15,292 nt of DNA from DASPWV01 sp046727855 (GTDB lineage Bacteria; Acidobacteriota; Vicinamibacteria; Vicinamibacterales; UBA2999): the NCBI GenBank assembly GCA_046727855.1, contig JBKPDL010000001.1, forward strand, positions 1 through 15,292, given 5' to 3'. The notes beneath the pieces were generated by a model. The model was not told the origin of the DNA. It made no database searches and was given only the letters and a program-made list of their open reading frames with translations. The position numbers were made by a program, and so were the translations under genes. Below are positions 1 to 7,191 of this stretch, one piece after another (position 1 is the first letter of the stretch; the number at the start of each line of letters is the position of its first letter).

Positions 1-13
1 GGGTAGTACTGAT

Positions 14-424
14 ATGCTCCAAAACCGATCAATCCCGCGTTGCACCGTGATTCCGGAACTCGCCTACGCCGACGTCGGCGAAGCCGCAGAGTGGCTCTGC
101 AACGCGTTCGGTTTCACGCTGCGCATCCGCATCGCCAACCACCGCATCCAACTGAACGTCGGGGATGGCGCCGTGGTGTTGACGGAGCGTCGCGCCGACG
201 ACGCCTCAGGCGCGCACGGCGTGATGGTGCGTGTCGAAAACGTGGATCGCCATCACGAGCGCGCCAGGACACATGGCGCGCGGATCCTCCGGTCGCCGAC
301 CGATTTTCCATACGGAGAACGGCAATACAACGTGCAGGATCTCGGCGGGCACTTCTGGACGTTCACTCAGTCGATCGACGATGTCGCGCCGGAGCAGTGG
401 GGCGGGACGGCGGGGCAGCTGTAA
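14..424 (+). CDS. VOC-superfamily (glyoxalase/bleomycin-resistance fold) protein
   Basis: This is a small single-domain protein of 136 residues. An N-terminal stretch (about residues 12-35, VIPELAYADVGEAAEWL then AFGF) and a C-terminal stretch (about 100-118, YGERQY, then DLGGHFWTF) match the two ends of a vicinal-oxygen-chelate domain. The DxxGHxW-like segment near residues 109-115 is typical of PhnB/glyoxalase-like members. VOC proteins bind a metal or a small ligand in a cupped beta sheet; the substrate cannot be told from sequence. There is no signal peptide, so it is likely cytoplasmic. The ATG at 14 fits the start of the fold, but the frame stays open to the window edge and no clear ribosome site is seen, so a slightly longer form is possible. 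It converges on the propeller genes downstream. Confidence 0.8.
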   Translation: MLQNRSIPRCTVIPELAYADVGEAAEWLCNAFGFTLRIRIANHRIQLNVGDGAVVLTERRADDASGAHGVMVRVENVDRHHERARTHGARILRSPTDFPYGERQYNVQDLGGHFWTFTQSIDDVAPEQWGGTAGQL

Positions 425-446
425 GCGCGGGCTGCGCTCGCGCACT

Positions 447-570
447 GAATCTGGAGATTTAGTGAGCTGGAGAATTGGAGCAAATCTGGAGATCTCAAAA
501 TCTACAGATTTGAAGATTTGAAAATCTTCAAATCTTCTCCAAATCTCCACATCTCCAAATCTCCAGATTC
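447..570. repeat. AT-rich palindromic intergenic repeat
   Basis: This stretch is much richer in A and T than its surroundings. It is built from variants of AAATCTCC and its complement GGAGATTT. The outer arms are a perfect 14-bp inverted repeat (447-460 against 557-570). The centre is a perfect 11-bp inverted repeat with a 4-nt loop (512-522 against 527-537). The element TCCAAATCTCC occurs twice, 16 nt apart (538-548 and 554-564). It lies between converging genes and could act as a two-way terminator, or it could be a copy of a dispersed repeat. Confidence 0.75.
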
Positions 571-584
571 GTCGCCCCGCGCCC

Positions 585-1745
585 TTACCGCTTCAGCGTG
601 ACCTTCTGCACGCGCCAGTTCGTCATCTCACCGATCAGCAGCTCGTTTTCGTTGCGGCAGTCGATCGAGTTGGCGAGGCCGAACTCCTTCGCCAGTTTGC
701 CCGCACTGCCGAATTTGCCAACGACTTTGCCATCGAGCTGCACCTTGTAGATCGCGGCGTCCTCCATTCCGTCCTCGTCGCCGGCGTGCGACACGTAGAG
801 ATACTGTGTCGCACCTCGCGTCATGCACAGCGCGATCGGTGTACCGACGCCGCCGAACTCCGACTTGAACGTCCCTTCGCTGTCGAACACCTGGATGCGT
901 TTGTTGCCCATGTCGGCGGCGTAAACGTTGCCCTGTGCATCGACCGCAATGGCTTTCACGCCGTTGAATTGCCCCTGACCGGAGCCCGTCGCGCCCCAAT
1001 GCTTCAGAAAGCGGCCTTCCTTGTCGAGCTTCGCGATCCGATTATTGGTACCCATGCCGTCCGCGACGTAGATATTGCCTGCTCGATCCCACGCCACATC
1101 GCTCGGCCGGTTGAAGCTCGATCCTGGAATGCCCGATCCCGGCGGACCAGACGGACCACCGCGACCGCCTTGCCCGCCACCGGGGGGCGCTCCTGCAGGT
1201 GCACCGCCGGGCGCGCCGCCACGGCCTTCGGGCGCGTCACCGCGTCCCTCAGCAGCGCCTCCGCGTCCACCGCCCGGAGGCCCAGGGCGAACGGAGATCG
1301 TTTCGGGCTTTCTGCCCAGCACCAGCGCGATGCGCCCCTCAGAATCGAACTTCACCACCTGGTTGGCTGCCGCGTCGATCGTCCACACGTTGTCCTGTGG
1401 ATCGACGCGCAGTCCATACGCGGCGTTGAAGCCGTACACATCCTGTCCGAGCTCTCGCACGAATTTGCCGCTTGCATCGAACTGAAACAGCCGTGACCCG
1501 CCGCGCGCGAACGTGCGGTTGTCGCCGAGCGTGGCATAGGGATGGCCGGTGCGGGTGTAAACGTAGATTTGCCCCTTCGAGTTCGCGCCCACACCGCCAA
1601 TTTCGCCGACGAAGATGTCGTTCGGCGTTTTGAGCAAGTCGGCATTCGTGTCGAAGGCGATCTCCGGCACGGAGTTCTGCGCCACGAGCGAGCCGCCCAA
1701 CGCGAGGATTGTGGCAGCCACCAATGCTTGAAACGTGCGGTTCAT
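585..1745 (-). CDS. Secreted NHL-repeat six-bladed beta-propeller protein with Gly/Pro-rich insert
   Basis: The protein has 386 residues. It begins with a signal peptide (hydrophobic core about residues 6-20, likely cut after Ala22), so it is exported. The rest is made of NHL-type blades, with recurring GNIYVAD and GNVYAAD strands and F-D-x-x-G-F/R turns at about 55-145 and 206-345. Such propellers bind ligands or, in peptidylamidoglycolate lyases, act as enzymes; no function can be assigned here. Residues about 155-205 (1131-1283) are a Gly/Pro/Ala/Arg-rich low-complexity loop that is missing from the paralogue just upstream. The start is well supported: GGAG lies a few bases ahead of the ATG, and the stop codon of the upstream paralogue falls inside the same ribosome-site region, which suggests translational coupling. 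It is the second gene of a two-gene operon. Confidence 0.85.
   Translation of the reverse strand: MNRTFQALVAATILALGGSLVAQNSVPEIAFDTNADLLKTPNDIFVGEIGGVGANSKGQIYVYTRTGHPYATLGDNRTFARGGSRLFQFDASGKFVRELGQDVYGFNAAYGLRVDPQDNVWTIDAAANQVVKFDSEGRIALVLGRKPETISVRPGPPGGGRGGAAEGRGDAPEGRGGAPGGAPAGAPPGGGQGGRGGPSGPPGSGIPGSSFNRPSDVAWDRAGNIYVADGMGTNNRIAKLDKEGRFLKHWGATGSGQGQFNGVKAIAVDAQGNVYAADMGNKRIQVFDSEGTFKSEFGGVGTPIALCMTRGATQYLYVSHAGDEDGMEDAAIYKVQLDGKVVGKFGSAGKLAKEFGLANSIDCRNENELLIGEMTNWRVQKVTLKR
1131..1283 (-). repeat. Gly/Pro/Ala/Arg low-complexity coding insert
   Basis: About 50 codons inside the propeller gene encode runs of G, P, A and R with repeated EGRG and GGAP units. The insert falls between two NHL blades. 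The neighbouring paralogue has only a short Gly-rich loop here (MPGGG). The pattern suggests growth by slippage in GC-rich DNA and a flexible, surface-exposed loop. Confidence 0.7.
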
Positions 1746-1754
1746 TGGCGTCTC

Positions 1755-2837
1755 CTATTCCTGGGTTGACGGCTTCATTGCCTGCGGCTTCAGCAGAATC
1801 TTCTGCGAGCGCCAGTTGTTGATTTCGGCGGTATAGATCACGTTGGGATCGCGGCAATCCATCTGATGGATGGTGGCGAATTCGCCCGCCGCCTTTCCGG
1901 CGCGTCCGAATTTGCCGACGATCGTACCGTCGAGTTCCATCTTGTAGACCTCGCCGGTGTATTCCGCCTGCGCCGCCGGCGCGCTGTCAGGCCATGAATT
2001 TGAAACGTAGAGATACTGCTTGCCCGGATTCTTCGGTCCCGGTCCGCCGGATACGCACACGGCCCAGGGGTTGCCGACGTTCGTGTAGTTCGCCTTCCAG
2101 TTCAAGTCGTTGTCGAGCACCTGCACGCGGGCGTTGCCGCGGTCGCCGACGTACACGTTGCCTTGGAAGTCGGTCGCGATTGAGTGGGGCGTGCTGAACT
2201 GCAGATTGCCGTTGCCGCGCGTGCCGACCGCTTTCATGAAGCGGCCGTTCTTGTCGAACTTGACGACGCGTGCGTCGAAGTAGCCGTCCGAGACGAAGAT
2301 GTTGCCTTGCTGATCCCACGCGACGTCGGTTTGACGGCCGAACCGATACTTCGCGTTGCGACCGTGGAACGTCCCGCCGCCGGGCATGTTCGACAGCATT
2401 GCCACTGGATCTTCGCGGCGGCCGACGGTCATCAGCACTCTGCCGTCGGGGCTGAACTTGATGAGCATGTCGGTGCCTTCGTCGACCGCCCAGATGTTGT
2501 CCTGCGCGTCGACACGCACCGAATGGGCAAAGGCGAAGCCGTAGTTGTTTCGGCCGATCTCACGAATGAACGTGCCCTGCGGCGAGTACTCGAACAGTCG
2601 TGTCTCGTACGCGCGGTGATAGATGTAGATGTTGCCTTTCGAATTGGTGGCAATGCCCATGTTCTCGCCGGTGTAAATGCCCGGCGGGTTCTTGAAAAAG
2701 TTGGGCACCGCTTCGTGAGGGATGATTGGGACGTTTGTCGCCGTCGCCCTCGACTGTGCCACAACCGGATCGAACGCGAGCGAGCCGACGGCGACGAGCA
2801 CGATGGCAATAAGGGACCAGAGACCGTAGCGCTTCAT
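1755..2837 (-). CDS. Secreted NHL-repeat six-bladed beta-propeller protein
   Basis: The protein has 360 residues and a signal peptide (hydrophobic residues about 7-22, likely cut after Ala27). NHL-type blades follow, with repeated motifs such as GNIYIYH, DNIWAVD, GNIFVSDG and GNVYVGD between about 65 and 240. A C-terminal blade ends in NNWRSQKILLK. This closely resembles TNWRVQKVTLK at the end of the downstream protein, so the two genes are a tandem duplication. The fold is clear; the ligand or activity is not. The ATG at 2837 has GGAG eight bases upstream. It is the first gene of the pair and lies behind the promoter at 2884-2912. Nine bases separate it from the second gene. Confidence 0.85.
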   Translation of the reverse strand: MKRYGLWSLIAIVLVAVGSLAFDPVVAQSRATATNVPIIPHEAVPNFFKNPPGIYTGENMGIATNSKGNIYIYHRAYETRLFEYSPQGTFIREIGRNNYGFAFAHSVRVDAQDNIWAVDEGTDMLIKFSPDGRVLMTVGRREDPVAMLSNMPGGGTFHGRNAKYRFGRQTDVAWDQQGNIFVSDGYFDARVVKFDKNGRFMKAVGTRGNGNLQFSTPHSIATDFQGNVYVGDRGNARVQVLDNDLNWKANYTNVGNPWAVCVSGGPGPKNPGKQYLYVSNSWPDSAPAAQAEYTGEVYKMELDGTIVGKFGRAGKAAGEFATIHQMDCRDPNVIYTAEINNWRSQKILLKPQAMKPSTQE

Positions 2838-2844
2838 AGATTCT

Positions 2845-2900
2845 CCGCACTCAAGCCGAGTTTCGTTCGGGGTAAGTCAGCGCAATCTATCTGAGTGCGG
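2845..2900. promoter_or_regulatory. Inverted repeat flanking the promoter start region, possible operator
   Basis: CCGCACTCA (2845-2853) and TGAGTGCGG (2892-2900) are perfect 9-bp inverted copies, 38 nt apart. One arm lies in the -35/-10 spacer of the predicted promoter and the other touches the ribosome site of the first propeller gene. Because the predicted RNA starts between the arms, an RNA hairpin is unlikely. A DNA-binding dimer site or pair of half-sites would fit better. Confidence 0.4.
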
Positions 2901-2912
2901 GCGGGGTCGCAA
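2884..2912 (-). promoter_or_regulatory. Sigma70-like promoter of the propeller operon
   Basis: Read on the minus strand, TTGCGA (2912-2907) is followed by a 17-bp spacer and TAGATT (2889-2884). Transcription would start near 2877, about 40 bases ahead of the propeller start codon. The spacing is ideal and both boxes match the consensus at four of six positions. This is prediction from sequence only. Confidence 0.5.
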
Positions 2913-2931
2913 GGGCCACGGCCGATTTCGA

Positions 2932-3015
2932 CTACAGATGACACACCAGAGACAAACCGTTAATCCGCGTCATCCGCGGATTTTCCCCCCGTGTAATCGC
3001 TTGTAATCTGCATCA
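2932..3015. repeat. Degenerate intergenic repeat with 8-bp hairpin
   Basis: The region contains repeated variants of a (G)TAATCcGcNTcATC unit: around 2961-2975, again at 2992-2999 and 3002-3015. A perfect inverted repeat AATCCGCG/CGCGGATT (2962-2969 and 2975-2982, 5-nt loop) sits inside it. No ORF of note is present. Similar 'atccgcgtcatccgcgg' strings recall dispersed intergenic repeats of environmental genomes; that link is from memory and unchecked. It lies just beyond the stop codon of the permease gene and may help end its transcript. Confidence 0.45.
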
Positions 3016-5460
3016 TCACTCCGAGCGCAGGGCCTGGATGACGTCCACACGCGCCGCGCGCGCGGCCGGCATGAGGGAGGCCAGAATGGCGGCCGCCACG
3101 AGAATCGATGCGGCCACCGCGAGCGGAAGCGTGTCCGGTATGCGGATCTCGCCGATGTAAGCGCCGACCACGCGCGCGAGTAGCACTCCGCCCAGAGCAC
3201 CCGCAACGATGCCGCTCACCGCGATCACCGCGCCCTCGCCGAGCACACGCGTGAGCAGGTGCCGCGGCGCCGATCCGATGGCGAGCCGCACGCCAAACTC
3301 GCGAGTCCGCGCACTCACCGAGAACGCCAGCACGCCCGCCACGCCGACGAGTGCGATCGTGAGTGCCACCATTGCGAAGCCGCCAAACACCATCGCGTTC
3401 AAACGATTCGGCGACAGCACCTCCGCGCGCACGTCCTCGAGTGTGGCGGCGCGTTCGACCGGCTGTTCCGCCGAGAGCTCGCGAATGATCCTGGTGATCG
3501 GCGGCACCAGCGCATACGGGTCGGCTTGCGCGTGCACGAACAGCCGTCCGCCGCCGAATTCCTGCTCCAGCGGGTGATAGATCGTCATCGCCGGACCGGG
3601 CACCACGTTCTCGTCGTCCACATCCGAGACCACGCCCACGATGCGGCGCGGTTCGGGGCTGACGTCGATGAATTTGATCACGGGATCCGTCCACATGAAC
3701 CGCCTGTTGACGGCGTCTTGGCCCGGGAACATCCGCTGCGCCACACTCTCACTGACGATCACGACGCGTTCGGCGTCGCGCCGATCGGCCTCGGTGAAAT
3801 CACGCCCGGCGATCACGCGCACGCCCAGCGCCGAAAAAAATCCTGGCGTGACCGTCCGGAACCGCGCGCGCGGATCCTCCTCGCCGTTGGCTTTGGCGTA
3901 ACCCTCCACCGTGAACTGCGCAGAAAAGAAGCCCTTGTCTCGCCATGGCACCGCGGTCCCGACCGCGACGCGCGTGACCCCCGGCAATGCAGACACGCGC
4001 CGGATCACTTCCTTGTAGAACGCGGCAGTCTGGGCCGGTGGACGCGTGTAGTCGACAACGGGCACGTTGACGGCGAGCACGTTGCGCATCTGATAGCCGG
4101 TTTGCGCCCGCTGCAGCGCGAAGAGGGTGGTCAACAGCATGCCCGCGCCCGCCAGCAGGATGAACGACGCGGCGATCTGCGTCACGGCAAACGCGCGCAG
4201 CCGGCGGTTCGTGCCGGTCGTGATCCGCACGCTGCCGTTCGACAGCCCAAGTCCGTTTGCCGCATCGGCCGAGGGAAGACGCGGAACATATGCAAGGAGC
4301 ACCGCAGCGCCCAGCGCCAGCCCCACGCCAACCCACAGGACGCTCGCGTCCACTGTCACGTCCAGTGCCCGCACGGAAAAACGCGCGGCATAGCGCGCAA
4401 GCACGCCAACCATGGGACGTGCGATGACGACGGCGAGAATTGCGCCGGCGCCGCAGAGCAGAAGGCTTTCCGCGAGCAGCGTGCGGCGCAGGGCGCTGGC
4501 ACCGGCCCCGAGCGCCGCTCGGATCGCGAGCTCGCCCTCGCGCCGGACCGATCGCGCGAGTATCAGGTTCGCGACGTTCGAGCAGGCCACGATAAAGACC
4601 AGCGCCGAGGCCGCGAGCAGGACGAGCAGGACCGTCCTTGCCGGCGAGATGATCTGATCGCGCAGGCGAACGGCATCGATGCGGTAATCGGCGTTCGAGG
4701 GATACGCCTCCGGATGTTCCGTGACAATCGCCCGGTGAACCGCACTGAGCTCTGCGCGCGCGGCGGCGAGATCAGCGCCCGGAGCGAGGCGACCAAAGAG
4801 CTCGGTCATGCGATGTACCCGTCCCTCGACCATCGTGGCGTCGAGATGGTGGGGGCTCGTGACGACGTTGGCGATGATCTCGGTTTCGGTTGGGTACGGA
4901 ACTGACGGTTCGAGAACGCCGACGATCGTGGCCGAGCGGTCGCCGAGCCTGATCGATCGGCCGAGCACCGACGGATCGCGCTGGAACTCCGTGGTCCAGA
5001 AGCGATGCGTGAGCACGGCCGCACCCGCGGCCTGCGGACCGTCGTCGCCCGGACCGAGCAGACGGCCCAATACCGGGTGTAGTCCCATGACCTCGAAGTA
5101 CGAGCCGCCGACCACGCCGCTGCGAACCACCCGTGGCTCGCCCAGCCCGACCATTGTGAATTCGATGGTGGAGAAGTCGCCAAAGGCCGACAGCGTTTTC
5201 ACGCGCGCCTGCAGGTCGCGCAGCTCCGGCACCGAAAAGTGCGCGTTTTCGACGCCGATGCCTGGGGCCGCCTGGCGGATGTAGATGAGCCGGTCCTGAT
5301 CCCGATTTACCAACGGGCGAAGCAGAACGCCGCGCACGACGCTGAAAATCGCGGCGTTCGCACCAATCCCAAGCGCCAGGGTAATGATCACGGTGAAAGC
5401 GAGACCTTTGCTCTTGGCCAGCGATCGCAAAGCGAAACGGAGATCGGAGATCGGATTCAT
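3016..5460 (-). CDS. ADOP-type FtsX/MacB-like ABC transporter permease
   Basis: The protein has 814 residues and the duplicated architecture of acidobacterial orphan permeases. An N-terminal helix (about 19-42, following DLRFALRSLAKSKG) leads to a MacB-type periplasmic domain (about 50-265). Four helices follow (about 275-297, 330-350, 372-393, 424-450), then a second periplasmic domain (about 455-680) and a last FtsX unit with three helices (about 690-713, 742-768, 778-800). It ends in the family-typical PAARAARVDVIQALRSE. Members pair with a MacB-like ATPase and are thought to move substrates or transmit force across the inner membrane. No ATPase gene is nearby, which is usual for this family. 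The frame is open further upstream (to 5526), but the ATG at 5460 starts at the conserved N-terminus and gives the usual length. The ribosome site is weak. Confidence 0.9.
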   Translation of the reverse strand: MNPISDLRFALRSLAKSKGLAFTVIITLALGIGANAAIFSVVRGVLLRPLVNRDQDRLIYIRQAAPGIGVENAHFSVPELRDLQARVKTLSAFGDFSTIEFTMVGLGEPRVVRSGVVGGSYFEVMGLHPVLGRLLGPGDDGPQAAGAAVLTHRFWTTEFQRDPSVLGRSIRLGDRSATIVGVLEPSVPYPTETEIIANVVTSPHHLDATMVEGRVHRMTELFGRLAPGADLAAARAELSAVHRAIVTEHPEAYPSNADYRIDAVRLRDQIISPARTVLLVLLAASALVFIVACSNVANLILARSVRREGELAIRAALGAGASALRRTLLAESLLLCGAGAILAVVIARPMVGVLARYAARFSVRALDVTVDASVLWVGVGLALGAAVLLAYVPRLPSADAANGLGLSNGSVRITTGTNRRLRAFAVTQIAASFILLAGAGMLLTTLFALQRAQTGYQMRNVLAVNVPVVDYTRPPAQTAAFYKEVIRRVSALPGVTRVAVGTAVPWRDKGFFSAQFTVEGYAKANGEEDPRARFRTVTPGFFSALGVRVIAGRDFTEADRRDAERVVIVSESVAQRMFPGQDAVNRRFMWTDPVIKFIDVSPEPRRIVGVVSDVDDENVVPGPAMTIYHPLEQEFGGGRLFVHAQADPYALVPPITRIIRELSAEQPVERAATLEDVRAEVLSPNRLNAMVFGGFAMVALTIALVGVAGVLAFSVSARTREFGVRLAIGSAPRHLLTRVLGEGAVIAVSGIVAGALGGVLLARVVGAYIGEIRIPDTLPLAVAASILVAAAILASLMPAARAARVDVIQALRSE

Positions 5461-5550
5461 ACCCGTTAGTCGGATTCGTCTCGGCGAAATCGACAGACTA
5501 GCAGAAGCCGTCCGACTCTGCAGCAATCCGTTTGAGAAGTCCGCCGTTGC

Positions 5551-5818
5551 GCCATCCCGGCGGCGGCGGCTCGGCCGAGCGGCAAGGTGGTTGCGACCGA
5601 TCTCTCACGCGAGATGGTCGACGCGACTGCGGAGCGTGCGCGACGTGCGGGAGTCGACAACATCGAATGCCTGGAGCATCCAAATCTTCACGGACTTCGC
5701 CTGGAAGGCGCGGATGGCATCGCTATCTGACAGCGATGCTGCGCGCTTTGCCGATGCGGTGAGTGAGGCGGTGCAGCCGTTCGTCAACGATGGACGGCTA
5801 CCTGATCGCGACCGTGGA
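5551..5818 (+). pseudogene. SAM-dependent methyltransferase relic
   Basis: Translation from about 5572 gives PSGKVVATDLSREMVDAT, followed by AERARRAGVDNIEC (to about 5671). This is a textbook piece of a class I methyltransferase around its SAM-binding acidic residue. The frame then breaks and meets a stop at 5728. In another frame, about 5689-5803 reads FTDFAWKARMAS followed by ARFADAVSEAVQPFVNDGRL, which resembles the C-terminal part of the same kind of enzyme. A further frame change gives LIATV before the sigma-factor relic begins. The SAM-binding glycine loop and the middle of the enzyme are missing, so this is a decayed gene with internal deletion and frameshifts. No usable start is seen. 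Confidence 0.6.
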
Positions 5819-5990
5819 AACCGCGGAGTCGTTGGGTGTGTCCGAGGATGTCGTCAAGACGCGATTGTCACGCGCGCGAGCCGCGCTTCGTCAAGCGTTG
5901 CTCGATAGAACCGGAACAGCCACTTCCGAAGCGTTCCGCTTCTACCGCCCCGGTTGCGATCGCGCCGTAGCGACTGTGCTGGCGTATCTC
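5817..5990 (+). pseudogene. ECF sigma factor C-terminal (region 4) relic
   Basis: The 58 codons here encode ETAESLGVSEDVVKTRLSRA, then RAALRQALLDRTG and FRFYRPGCDRAVATVLAYL. This is the helix-turn-helix region 4 and C-terminal tail typical of one ECF sigma-factor group. Region 2, needed to bind core polymerase and the -10 box, is absent. The upstream codons come instead from the methyltransferase relic. An open frame (5763-6107) covers the piece but runs on past the family's usual end and into the next gene, so a working protein is unlikely. Confidence 0.65.
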
Positions 5991-6042
5991 CGCGCTGACG
6001 CCGCGCGAGCGCTGACCGCGCCGCAGTTCGATCTTTCGGCGA

Positions 6043-6071
6043 TTGGGAAGCGGAAACCGTTGATGTACGCT
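6043..6071 (+). promoter_or_regulatory. Sigma70-like promoter for the peptidyl-prolyl isomerase gene
   Basis: TTGGGA (6043-6048), a 17-bp spacer and TACGCT (6066-6071) lie seven bases ahead of the ATG at 6079. Transcription would begin at or next to the start codon, implying a leaderless message; no ribosome site is visible. Confidence 0.4.
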
Positions 6072-6078
6072 GCACGGT

Positions 6079-7191
6079 ATGCCTGGCCCGAGACGCCCAT
6101 TCTGTGACCGACGATATCGACCCGTCTTTATCCTTCTGATCGCGTTCGCGTCTGCGAATGTCGCGGTCGGCTGCCGCTCGACGCCGCCGGCCCCGGCCGC
6201 CAGGCCGGTCTCTCCCGACACCTGGGCAGTGGTCAACGGCCACGAGATCACGCGCGACGATGTCGAGAAAGCGTATCGACGAATGCGAGACGTCTCGCAG
6301 ACCGTTTCGGACGAGGAGGCGCTCACGGCGAAGCTGAGTCTTCTCAGCGATCTCATCCTCCAGGATCTGTTGCTGGCGAAGGGACGAGAGCTCAAAATCG
6401 AGCTCTCCGATACCGAGATGGAAAACGCGTACGCCCAGGCGAAGAAGAACATCCCCGACGAAGCGTTCGAGCAGGAGTTGAAGCGGCGCAATCTCACAAC
6501 CGCAGACATGCGCGAAGGACTCCGGCGCGATCTGCTCGCACAAAAGGTGATCGAGCGGGAAGTTGGCTCGAAGATCGCCGTGAGCGATCAGGAGGTCACC
6601 GACTTCTTCAACGCCAATCGCGCGCAGTTCAATATCCCGGAAGAGGCGTACCACATTGCGCAGATCGTGGTCACCCCAGTGCGCGAGCCGCAACTCACCA
6701 ACGGCACTGGAGACGATGCGACCACGCCTGAAGCGGCGGCGGCCAAGACCAAGATGCTGATGGAGCGCCTCAAAGCCGGCGCTTCGTTCCGCGATCTCGC
6801 CGCAGGCTATTCGGAGGATCCTGAATCGGCGCCGCGCGGTGGCGACTTGGGATTCGTGCCGATTTCAAGGCTCAAGCAGGCGCCGCCGGCGCTGCGCGAC
6901 GCCGTATTAAAGGTCGCGCCGGGCACGGCCAACTTGGTGAGCGCCGGAGGCGCCCACACCATCGTCCTGGTCGTTGGACACGAGCAGGCCGGCCAACGCG
7001 ATTTATCGATGCCCGGCGTGCGCGAGCGCATTACCGAAACGCTTCGCGGGCGGAAGGAGCAATTGCTGCGCGCCGCCTATCTCGCCACCGTTCGCGGCGA
7101 TGCTACCGTCGTGAATTATCTTGCGCGACGGGTGGTGGAGACGCAGGGCAAGGCGCCGGGCGCGCAGCCAGCGGCGCCTGCGGGCAAGTAG
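6079..7191 (+). CDS. SurA/PrsA-like parvulin peptidyl-prolyl cis-trans isomerase, putative lipoprotein
   Basis: The protein has 370 residues. A hydrophobic signal (about 15-31) ends in a plausible lipobox with Cys32, so the mature protein is probably a periplasmic lipoprotein. Residues about 47-180 form a SurA-like chaperone segment (WAVVNGHEITRDDVEKAYR, then long helices). Residues about 189-303 are a PpiC rotamase domain, recognisable by YHIAQIVV, ASFRDLAAGYSEDP, GGDLGFV and the closing HTIVLVVG. A charged helix and a Pro/Ala-rich tail follow. Its expected job is folding exported or outer-membrane proteins. A loop of about 15 residues (205-220) inside the rotamase domain is Thr/Asp-rich. 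The gene's last 76 bases overlap the converging membrane-protein frame. Confidence 0.88.
   Translation: MPGPRRPFCDRRYRPVFILLIAFASANVAVGCRSTPPAPAARPVSPDTWAVVNGHEITRDDVEKAYRRMRDVSQTVSDEEALTAKLSLLSDLILQDLLLAKGRELKIELSDTEMENAYAQAKKNIPDEAFEQELKRRNLTTADMREGLRRDLLAQKVIEREVGSKIAVSDQEVTDFFNANRAQFNIPEEAYHIAQIVVTPVREPQLTNGTGDDATTPEAAAAKTKMLMERLKAGASFRDLAAGYSEDPESAPRGGDLGFVPISRLKQAPPALRDAVLKVAPGTANLVSAGGAHTIVLVVGHEQAGQRDLSMPGVRERITETLRGRKEQLLRAAYLATVRGDATVVNYLARRVVETQGKAPGAQPAAPAGK

Noticed and set aside
3259..4905. 548-residue open frame on the plus strand inside the permease gene
   Set aside because: It is antisense to a well-supported permease, rich in Arg/His in the manner of GC-driven shadow frames, and has no recognisable domain.
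5495..5526. Possible promoter TTGCTG ... TAGTCT for the permease on the minus strand
   Set aside because: The spacer is 20 bp, too long for a confident call, and no other box fits better.
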